Below, piece by piece: positions 40,089-46,941 of a stretch of DNA of 56,571 nt. The notes beneath the pieces were generated by a model, which did no database searches, was not told where the DNA came from, and worked only from the letters and a program-made list of their open reading frames with translations. The position numbers and the translations under genes were made by a program. The first letter of the stretch is position 1, and the number at the start of each line of letters is the position of its first letter. Location: the NCBI GenBank assembly GCA_023396115.1, contig JAEWXC010000064.1:1-56571 (forward strand). The letters run 5' to 3'. Source of the DNA: Actinomycetes bacterium. Lineage in GTDB: Bacteria; Actinomycetota; Actinomycetes; Propionibacteriales; Nocardioidaceae.

Positions 40089-40981
40089 GCCTGAGGACGC
40101 TGACCCGCCGGGTCCGCCGGGGGGTGCCGTCGCCGGTCAACGCCGGCCTGCGGCGCACGGCCCTGGCCTGGGGGATGGCCACCTCACGGTGGCGGATGCA
40201 GCCCGACCTGGTCGTCGTGGGCGCCCAACGGTGCGGCACCACGACCCTGTTCCGGCTGCTGGCCGACCATCCCGACGTGGTCCGCCCGACCCTGTCGAAG
40301 GGCACCGGCTACTTCGACGACTCCTACCGCCGCGGCCCCCGGTGGTACGCCGGTCACTTCCCGCTGGCCCCGTTGGCCCGGCTGCGCACCCGCGGGCGTC
40401 GGCCGCTCACGTTCGAGGTCAGCGGCTACTACCTGCACCACCCGCTGGCCGCGGAGCGGATCGCGCACGACCTGCCCGGGGTGAAGGTGGTCGTGATGGT
40501 GCGCAACCCGGTCGACCGGGCGCACTCGGCGCACCGGCACGAGCAGGCCCGCGGCTTCGACGACCTCTCCTTCGACGAGGCGCTGGCCGCCGAGTCGGCC
40601 CGCACCGCGGGCGAGGAGGAGCGGCTGGCCGCCGACCCTGACCACACCAGCCACACCCACCGGCACCACGCCTACGTCGCCCGGGGCGAGTACGCCCGCC
40701 AGATCCGCCGCTACGTTGAGCTGCTCGGGGCCGACCGGGTACGGGTGGTGGAGGTGGAGCGGTTCTACGCCGACCCGGTGGCGGAGTTCGCCCGGCTGCA
40801 GGAGTGGCTGGGGCTGCGCCGCTGCGACCCCGACGAGGTGCCCACCTGGAACGCGCGTCCACGCGACGCCCTGCCGGCACCGACCCGCGCCGCCCTGGAC
40901 GAGCGGTTCAGCGGTGCCGACGCACACCTGGCCGAGCTGCTGGGACGACCACCGGTCTGGCGGGAGGCCGGGGCGAGATGA
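40085..40981 (+). CDS. PAPS-dependent sulfotransferase family protein
   Basis: The 298-residue enzyme has the PAPS 5'-phosphosulfate loop GAQRCGTTTLFRLL near 47-60 and the 3'-phosphate-binding motif VMVRNPVDRAHSAHRHE near 138-154, as in heparan N-sulfotransferase-like enzymes. It would place sulfate groups on the polysaccharide or its precursor. The GTG start overlaps the flippase stop (GTGA). The presence of this gene in the flippase operon suggests that the surface polymer is sulfated, which is inference from context. Confidence 0.88.
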   Translation: MSLRTLTRRVRRGVPSPVNAGLRRTALAWGMATSRWRMQPDLVVVGAQRCGTTTLFRLLADHPDVVRPTLSKGTGYFDDSYRRGPRWYAGHFPLAPLARLRTRGRRPLTFEVSGYYLHHPLAAERIAHDLPGVKVVVMVRNPVDRAHSAHRHEQARGFDDLSFDEALAAESARTAGEEERLAADPDHTSHTHRHHAYVARGEYARQIRRYVELLGADRVRVVEVERFYADPVAEFARLQEWLGLRRCDPDEVPTWNARPRDALPAPTRAALDERFSGADAHLAELLGRPPVWREAGAR

Positions 40982-41009
40982 CCACCACGTACGGACAAAG
41001 GGGACAGAC

Positions 41010-42323
41010 GTGCTGAACGGACACCACCCGAAACTGCGCCGGCTGCGGCGCCAGTTCGGCGAGGCCACCCACACCGCGCTCCACCTGGGGCAGAGCGTGG
41101 GACGGGCGACCCCGATGCCGAGCGGCATCCGGCGTCGGCTCTCCGACCAGTGGGGACGGGAACGCGAACCGGTCCGGGTCGCGCTCGACCACCTGCTGGT
41201 GGGCGGCCAGAACCGGATGAACGCCACCGCCTACGCCGACGCCACCGGCGACCTGCTGTGGGGCTCCCGCACCGTCGCCGACGGGCCGCACGGTCGGCTG
41301 CTCGCGCTGGCCTCGGGGGCCACGCTCAGTGACTCCGAGATCCTCGCCTCCGACTACGGCCTGATGGCCAGCCGGTGCATCGCGCTGTCCGGTCAGTACT
41401 TCGACGCCGTCGACGTGGCCGAGGTCCCGCGGGTGGCGCGACGGTTCCTGGCCGACGCCGGACTCGACGGGTCCGGGCAGGGCTCCGGGTCCGCCGAGCT
41501 CCGCCCGCCGCACGCCTCGGCCCCCGACGCCCCGGTCCGGGTCGCCCCGGTCCGCGGCACCGACTACTACCAGGTCGTCGACGGTCACCACCGGATCGCG
41601 CTGGCCAGCTTCCGTGGCCAGAAGGACATCGAGGTCGTCGTCGACCGGGTCGGGGTACGGACCCCGTTGATGGCGATGCTGTCCAGGATGACCTGGATCG
41701 GCGGCGCCGACGAGCGGTACCAGCCGCTGGCGGCGCCCGAACTGTCGGCCTGGCCGACGGTGCGCGCCTGCACCGACCGGTTCGAGGCCATGCGCCGACT
41801 GCTCGCCGACGAGGGGATCGGCCCCGGGGCCAGCTACCTGGACGTGGCCAGCTGCTACGGCTGGTTCGTCGCCGAGATGGCCGCCCACGGCTACGACGCC
41901 CACGGGGTCGAGCGGGACCCGTTGGCCCCGCGTCTGGGGGAGGCGATCTACGGCCTGGACCCTGCACGGATCAGCACCGGGGACGCGGTCGAGCTGCTCG
42001 GCTCCGCGACCCGGACATGGGACGTGGTCTCCTGCTTCAGCCTGCTGCACCACTTCGCGCTCGGGCGGGCCAGCGTCGGGGCCGAGGAGCTGGTCCGGCT
42101 CCTGGACGGGGTCACCGGCCGCGTGCTGTTCCTCGACACCGGCCAGGCGCACGAACGCTGGTTCGCCGAGAGTCTGCCGGAGTGGGACACCGCGTACGTG
42201 GCGAAGTTCCTCACCACGCACGGTTCCTTCGACCGGGTCGTGGACCTGGGGCCCGACATCGACGACGTGGAGCCCTACTCGGGCAACTACGGCCGGCACC
42301 TCTTCGCCTGCATCCGGGACTGA
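41010..42323 (+). CDS. ParB/Srx-like domain fused to SAM methyltransferase
   Basis: The 437-residue protein combines two modules. Around 185-205 it has YYQVVDGHHRIALASFRG with DIEVVVDRV, the pattern of ParB/sulfiredoxin-like domains, which bind or hydrolyse nucleotides. From about 275 to 420 it has a class I methyltransferase: SYLDVASCYGWFVAEMAAHGYDAHGVERDP is motif I with the acidic end of strand 2, and DVVSCFSLLHHFALGR is motif IV. The start GTG at 41010 follows AAAGGGG. Fusions of this kind occur in surface-glycan clusters; the acceptor is unknown, presumably a sugar or the lipid-linked intermediate. Confidence 0.82.
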   Translation: MLNGHHPKLRRLRRQFGEATHTALHLGQSVGRATPMPSGIRRRLSDQWGREREPVRVALDHLLVGGQNRMNATAYADATGDLLWGSRTVADGPHGRLLALASGATLSDSEILASDYGLMASRCIALSGQYFDAVDVAEVPRVARRFLADAGLDGSGQGSGSAELRPPHASAPDAPVRVAPVRGTDYYQVVDGHHRIALASFRGQKDIEVVVDRVGVRTPLMAMLSRMTWIGGADERYQPLAAPELSAWPTVRACTDRFEAMRRLLADEGIGPGASYLDVASCYGWFVAEMAAHGYDAHGVERDPLAPRLGEAIYGLDPARISTGDAVELLGSATRTWDVVSCFSLLHHFALGRASVGAEELVRLLDGVTGRVLFLDTGQAHERWFAESLPEWDTAYVAKFLTTHGSFDRVVDLGPDIDDVEPYSGNYGRHLFACIRD

Positions 42324-42324
42324 G

Positions 42325-43542
42325 GTGGCCGTGAACGGCGCCGACGACCTGCTCTCCACGCTCCAGCAGCTGTGGCCGGGAGCGGAGGTGGCCCGCGCCA
42401 CCGCACGCCGGGCCGCGGCCGGTGCGGACGTGGTGGCCGAGGTGGCCCTGGCGCCGTCGGCACGGTCCCCGCGGATGGCCGTCCCGGTGCGTCCGCGCGC
42501 CGCCACCGCCGCCGGGCTGTCCCGCTTCCACGCCGGCCTCGGGTCACGCACGCGCGCCACCCGGGCGCTCGCGGCGGGAGTCGGGCGCCTCACCGGTGCC
42601 GCGGTGCTGCCGGACCGGCTGGTGGTCCGGGGTGATTCGGCCGGTTCCCTGGCCGAGCACCTGACCCGGGTGCTCGGCGAACCGGTCCACCTCTTCGTGG
42701 GGGTGGGGTCGGAACGGGTCAACCGCAAGCCCGTGGTCGGGGTGGTGGACCGGCGCGGCCGCCCGGTCGCGTTCGCCAAGGTCGGGATCGGGCCGGTCGC
42801 TGCCACCGACGTCCGGACCGAGGCCGCCGCCCTGGTCCGGTTGGCTGAGGTCGGGTGGAACCGGGTCCGGGTGCCGCGACTGATCGACGACGCGCCGTGG
42901 GCCGGCCACCCGGTACTGGTGGCCACCGCCCTGCCCACCTCGGCCCGTCAGCCCGCTGCGTGGCGGGAACACGCTCCCGGGGTGGTGCTGACCGAGATCG
43001 GGGCGGCGTTCGCCGAGCCGGCCCGCGCGTTCACCGACCTGGACTGGTTCGCCGGCCTGGGGGAGCAGCTCGCCTCGCTCGAGGACACCGAGCTGCGTGC
43101 GGTCGCCACCGCCTGCCACGAGGCCCTCGCGGACCGCGACACCGAGGTCGCGGTCGGGGCCTGGCACGGTGACCTCACCCCGTGGAACCTGGCCGCACAC
43201 CGGGGACGGGTCGGGGTGTGGGACTGGGAACGGTTCGAGACCTCGGTGCCGTTGGGTCTCGACGCCCTGCACCACCACCTCAACGCCGTCACGGTGCGCC
43301 GGGGCAGTGATCCCGACACGGTGCTGGCGGCGCTGGGCGAGGTCGACGTCGCGGCACCGGAGCTGGTGGGCCTGTACCTGGCCGCCGTCACCGCCCGCTA
43401 CCTGGTGCTCGCCCAGGGGCCGGGTGGGGACCGGATCTCCGCACGGGGGGTGGCCTTCCTCGACGCGTGGCAGCGCTGGAGCCGCACACCCCCGGACGCG
43501 CACCGGCGGGTGGGGCCCCGCAGGGCCACCACCCGCCGGTGA
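42325..43542 (+). CDS. APH-fold phosphotransferase
   Basis: The 405-residue protein has a C-terminal kinase-like domain of the aminoglycoside/choline phosphotransferase type: GAWHGDLTPWNLAAHRGRVGVWDWERF near 284-310 contains the catalytic HGD-x4-N and the metal-binding DWE. The N-terminal half (1-140) is not recognisable; it has an AFAKVG-like strand with the ATP-contact Lys near 152. It probably phosphorylates a sugar, alcohol or lipid in the polysaccharide pathway, perhaps feeding the CDP-alcohol transferase at 46192. The start codon is GTG at 42325 or 42331; neither has a clear ribosome binding site. Confidence 0.8.
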   Translation: MAVNGADDLLSTLQQLWPGAEVARATARRAAAGADVVAEVALAPSARSPRMAVPVRPRAATAAGLSRFHAGLGSRTRATRALAAGVGRLTGAAVLPDRLVVRGDSAGSLAEHLTRVLGEPVHLFVGVGSERVNRKPVVGVVDRRGRPVAFAKVGIGPVAATDVRTEAAALVRLAEVGWNRVRVPRLIDDAPWAGHPVLVATALPTSARQPAAWREHAPGVVLTEIGAAFAEPARAFTDLDWFAGLGEQLASLEDTELRAVATACHEALADRDTEVAVGAWHGDLTPWNLAAHRGRVGVWDWERFETSVPLGLDALHHHLNAVTVRRGSDPDTVLAALGEVDVAAPELVGLYLAAVTARYLVLAQGPGGDRISARGVAFLDAWQRWSRTPPDAHRRVGPRRATTRR

Positions 43543-43549
43543 TGTCGCA

Positions 43550-43566
43550 GCCGGGGTCACCCCGGC
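43550..43566. terminator. Hairpin between the APH-fold and GH26-like genes
   Basis: GCCGGGG-TCA-CCCCGGC is a perfect 7-bp stem with a 3-base loop between convergent genes and can serve both. Confidence 0.65.
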
Positions 43567-43579
43567 CCTCAGGAGTCGA

Positions 43580-44962
43580 TCAGGGACGCGCCAGCAGCGC
43601 CGTGCCCTTCATCGCAGCCCGGTAGTCGACCAGCTTCGCGTCGTTGAGGTTCCACGGGGCGATCGAGTTCAGCGACGTGTTGAAGTACGTCATCGCGACA
43701 CCGCCGCGGGCCGCCATCTCGCGGGTGGTGCGGGCGATCCAGGTGGGGTCCTCCTTGACCGCGGTGTCGGTGTAGCCGGTCTCGGCCAGGCCCCACGCGA
43801 CACCCTTCTGGTCGGCCCACTTGTCGATCTTGGCGAAGTACGCCTCGTCCATGTCGGTGGGCTTCAGGACCTTGCCGTTCTTCACGACGCCGTGGCTGTT
43901 GTAGACGTCGAACCCGGCGACGTCGACCTGCACGTTGCGCGGCCAGATGTTGTCCAGCGAGTACTCGCTGGGACCGTAGAACTGGTGCCAGCCGGTGAGC
44001 ACGACGGTGAACGCGACGTTCGGGGCGCCCTTGCGCATGATCGGGGCGAGGCGCTCCTGCATCTTGCGCCAGTCGCTGATCGCACCGTCGCCCTCGGGCT
44101 CGTGGTGGAAGGCGACCCAGACCGGGCCGTTGAGCTTGGCCAGCTGCGCGGCGATGTCACGGGCCCAGGCGTCGCCCGACCCCGAGGCCATCGCGGACCA
44201 GGAGCTGGGCAGCTTGAAGCTGATCCAGGGCAGGCGGCCGGCAGCCAGGTCGGCCTTGGCGTTGCGGACCGCACCGGCGACCTGGTCGGCGCGGTAGTAG
44301 GTGCGTCGGACGCCCAGCGGGGCGCCGAGGTTCTTCTCCAGCGAGCTCGGGTCGGTGTTGGAGCCGTACGCCATGCCCAGGTAGGGGGCGCACGGGATGC
44401 CGCGCTTGCTCGTGGTGCAGGTGCCCGGGGTGGTCGGCTGGCTCTCCTGCGGGGCGGTCTGCTGACCGTTCTGCGGGGCCGTGGGGGTGACCTGGATCTG
44501 GGCCGGGGGGACGCGCAGCGGGCGGGTCGGCTTCTTCTTCGAGCGCACCGACACCTTGAAGTTGCGGTCGTTGGTGCTGGTGCTCTGCAGCGTGAAGGTG
44601 GTCCAGCGGCCGTTGCTGACGGCCTTGGGGGTCGAGACCCAGCGGCGTCCGTTCTCGCGTCGGACGACGACCTTGGCCTTGCGGCCGGACAGGTCCCCGC
44701 GGACCCGGACGGTCCAGGCCTGGCGGCCGGCGGCCAGGTGGTGGTGACGCTTGTGCAGGACCTTCCAGCCACGGTGGTTGCGACGCGGCTCGGCACCGGC
44801 CTGGGCGGCGGTACCGGCGGCGACCGCGTGGGCGGTGCCACCGCTCGCGGTGGCCGCGGTCGCCGACGTCGCGGCGACTCCGCTGGCCAGCAGCGTGGTG
44901 GACAGGATGATGGTCGACGCGGCCGTGACGGTGCGCTTCGACGTGTGGCGGTGAACGCTCAC
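43580..44962 (-). CDS. Secreted GH26-like glycoside hydrolase
   Basis: A secreted protein of 460 residues. The signal peptide has a basic start and hydrophobic core (TVTAASTIILSTTLLASGVAA). Residues 55-190 form a basic beta-rich N-terminal domain with a Pro/Gln-rich linker. The catalytic domain (about 200-460) shows clan GH-A features: VWVAFHHEPEGDG with the proposed acid/base Glu288, VDVAGFDVYN, and GLAETGYT with the proposed nucleophile Glu394, a layout like family 26 mannanases and related enzymes. It may trim or release the polysaccharide. It has its own promoter with TACGTT at 45057-45052 and a motif copy upstream. Confidence 0.8.
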   Translation of the reverse strand: MSVHRHTSKRTVTAASTIILSTTLLASGVAATSATAATASGGTAHAVAAGTAAQAGAEPRRNHRGWKVLHKRHHHLAAGRQAWTVRVRGDLSGRKAKVVVRRENGRRWVSTPKAVSNGRWTTFTLQSTSTNDRNFKVSVRSKKKPTRPLRVPPAQIQVTPTAPQNGQQTAPQESQPTTPGTCTTSKRGIPCAPYLGMAYGSNTDPSSLEKNLGAPLGVRRTYYRADQVAGAVRNAKADLAAGRLPWISFKLPSSWSAMASGSGDAWARDIAAQLAKLNGPVWVAFHHEPEGDGAISDWRKMQERLAPIMRKGAPNVAFTVVLTGWHQFYGPSEYSLDNIWPRNVQVDVAGFDVYNSHGVVKNGKVLKPTDMDEAYFAKIDKWADQKGVAWGLAETGYTDTAVKEDPTWIARTTREMAARGGVAMTYFNTSLNSIAPWNLNDAKLVDYRAAMKGTALLARP

Positions 44963-45051
44963 AGGGGTTGCTCCCTCGTGGTGGGAGTCGTGGCAACCCT
45001 GTGGATCCGGGGGAGGGCACCACGACTCGTTCGCCCCCCAGCGACCCGTTG

Positions 45052-45107
45052 AACGTACGGGGGTCAGCGGTTCGGCTGGTGGAAGTCATCCCCAGTATGG
45101 GGGAGAA
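45052..45107 (-). promoter_or_regulatory. Promoter and motif copy of the GH26-like gene
   Basis: TACGTT (45057-45052, minus strand) is a -10 candidate about 90 bases before the GTG. The motif CCCCAGTATGGGGGAGAA at 45090-45107 lies about 33 bases further upstream and is close to the copies at 36461 and 36640. Confidence 0.5.
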
Positions 45108-45168
45108 AGGGGGTGCGTGAAGTCGATCACAGGAATTGGCCGGACGGCCCCACGTGCCGAGGTCGGCA

Positions 45169-45194
45169 GGGGCTGGGCAGGGGGTGGGCAGGGG
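45169..45194 (+). other. G-quadruplex-forming sequence
   Basis: Five runs of 3-5 G residues (G4, G3, G5, G3, G4) are separated by only 1-2 bases, between the GT2 gene and the GH26-like gene. On the strand given it fits the canonical four-run G-quadruplex pattern with short loops. Confidence 0.55.
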
Positions 45195-45232
45195 CCGTTG
45201 CCCGACGGGCGACGGGACGGTGCGGGGTCGGA

Positions 45233-46195
45233 TCAGATGCCGTGGCCCCGGCGGTGTGCCAGGTCCATCAGCCGCTCGGCCGGGACGAGTCGCAGCGCGA
45301 CCGCCGCGGCCAGCCAGCCGCGCAGCTCGCGGGGGGAGGTGCGCACCGTCTGCCAGGCGCCCCGCAACGCACCCGGGCGGCGCATCGCGGCCAGGGCGAA
45401 GGCCCGTCGCCCCAGCAGCCGGGCCAGGGCCCGGCGGTCGGTGTGGAAGACGGCGTGCTTGGCCAGGCCGTAGTCGATGGCGTCGGCGATGACCTGCCAG
45501 TTCTGGGAGAACTGCGAGCCGCCCCACCGGACCCGGACCAGCGGTGCGCCGACCACCCGGACCGGACCGTGCTGGCGGGCCCGGATCATCCAGTCGAAGT
45601 CCTCGCCGTAGGAACCGGGGATCTGCTCGTCGACCAGCCCGATGTGTGACAGCGCGCTGCGGCGGACCAGCACCGTCGAGGGGTGGGCCTCCATCACCCG
45701 GCGCCGCACCAGGGTGGCCAGGTCCAGGTCCTGCTCGGTGGGGACCCGCTCGACCCGGTGGTCCTCGTACTCCACGATGATGCCGCTCACACAGGTGTCG
45801 TCACCGCTGGACTCCAGCAGGTCCAGCTGTGCCGCGGCCTTCCCGGGCAGCCACACGTCGTCGTCGTCGCAGAACGCGACGTAGCGAGCCGTCCCGGCAC
45901 CGATCCCGGTGTTGCGGGCGCCGGCCAGCCCGGGGGTGTGCCGGTTGGTGTGCACCACCACGGGCCGGCGCGGGTCGGCGCTGGCCAGGTCGTGCTCGGG
46001 CTCGCTCTGGTCGAAGACCAGGTGGGTGGTGATCCGGCCGGCGTGCTCCTGGGCGACCACGGCGGCCAGGGCCACCCGGAGCAGCTCGGGCCGGTTGCGG
46101 GTCGCGATCACCACGTCCAGGTCCGGGGGCTCGGGAGCAGGCTCGCGATCCGTGGCCGGGCGGACGGAAGGAGCGGGTGCCGGGTGCTGGGTCAC
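45233..46195 (-). CDS. Family 2 glycosyltransferase
   Basis: The 320-residue GT-A enzyme has LDVVIATRNRPELLRVAL near 30-47 (nucleotide-binding strand), GLAGARNTGIGAGTARYVAFCDDDDVWLPG near 93-122 with the DxD-like metal site, and GSYGEDFDWMIRARQ near 198 with the acidic catalytic region. It probably transfers a sugar to the growing lipid-linked repeat unit on the cytoplasmic side. The GTG overlaps the stop of the CDP-alcohol transferase gene (GTGA). It is the last gene of the leftward Wzy operon. The frame is open further upstream, but that part is out of register with the other gene. Confidence 0.9.
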   Translation of the reverse strand: MTQHPAPAPSVRPATDREPAPEPPDLDVVIATRNRPELLRVALAAVVAQEHAGRITTHLVFDQSEPEHDLASADPRRPVVVHTNRHTPGLAGARNTGIGAGTARYVAFCDDDDVWLPGKAAAQLDLLESSGDDTCVSGIIVEYEDHRVERVPTEQDLDLATLVRRRVMEAHPSTVLVRRSALSHIGLVDEQIPGSYGEDFDWMIRARQHGPVRVVGAPLVRVRWGGSQFSQNWQVIADAIDYGLAKHAVFHTDRRALARLLGRRAFALAAMRRPGALRGAWQTVRTSPRELRGWLAAAVALRLVPAERLMDLAHRRGHGI

Positions 46196-46941
46196 GGGGT
46201 GCCTCCGGGACGGGGTGGTTGGTCGGGAGCGCTCGGGCGCTCCTGGGACACGGATCGGTTCACGACTCGTGCGCAGCGCCACAGGTTGACGGCCGTGAAA
46301 CCGGCGTACGCCACCGCGGCGGCAGCGAGCGCCTGCGGGGCCACCGCAGGGGCCAGCAGCGGAACCAGACCCAGCACGGCGATCTCCACCTCCAGCACCC
46401 AGGGGAACGCCATCATGCGTCGTCGGGCCGCGAACCGGGTCCACCGCCCCAGCAGGGGCACGTCCGGCCACGTGTGGGTGGACCCTCCCTCGCCGACACC
46501 GGCCAGATTGGCCAGGTGCTTGCGGTGCGCCAGCGCCCAGTTGTACGTGCCGATCGCGGCGAGCAGGGCCAGGGCCCACCCGCTGTCCAGGTGCCCGTTG
46601 CGTACCGACCACCACCCCAACGCCGCCGCCGTGAGGTGGACGCCGGTCACGTCGCAGGCGATGTCGAGCAGTGCGCCGCCGGGCGAGGACGTGCCGCGGG
46701 CCCGGGCGAGCATGCCGTCCAGGCAGTCGGCGAAGTACCGGGCCAGGAACAGGGCACCGCCGACCCGCAGGTGACCGGTCGCGAAGCAGGCACTCGCCCC
46801 GAGGGCACAGGCCAGGGCGAGCAGGGTGATCCGGTTCGGGGTGGCCCACCGGCGCGGGAGCAACCACCGGGCCAGCGGGGTGGCCAGCGGGTCAACGGTC
46901 AGGACGGCCCAGAGGGGCCGGGGAGCCGACGGGTCGATCAT
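46192..46941 (-). CDS. CDP-alcohol phosphatidyltransferase
   Basis: The 249-residue membrane enzyme contains the complete CDP-alcohol phosphotransferase signature DG-x2-AR-x8-G-x3-D-x3-D at about residues 75-97, with all four aspartates, followed by several hydrophobic segments. Such enzymes join an alcohol to a CDP-activated lipid or alcohol with loss of CMP. Its place between a GT2 gene and a Wzy-like gene, both overlapping it by four bases, is unusual for a phospholipid enzyme and suggests a role in attaching a phosphodiester-linked group or lipid anchor to the polymer. Confidence 0.9.
   Translation of the reverse strand: MIDPSAPRPLWAVLTVDPLATPLARWLLPRRWATPNRITLLALACALGASACFATGHLRVGGALFLARYFADCLDGMLARARGTSSPGGALLDIACDVTGVHLTAAALGWWSVRNGHLDSGWALALLAAIGTYNWALAHRKHLANLAGVGEGGSTHTWPDVPLLGRWTRFAARRRMMAFPWVLEVEIAVLGLVPLLAPAVAPQALAAAAVAYAGFTAVNLWRCARVVNRSVSQERPSAPDQPPRPGGTP

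Noticed and set aside
45196..46867. Extension of the GT2 frame up to 46867
   Set aside because: It is out of register with the CDP-alcohol gene and is Arg/Pro-rich; the GT2 family N-terminus begins after GTG 46195.
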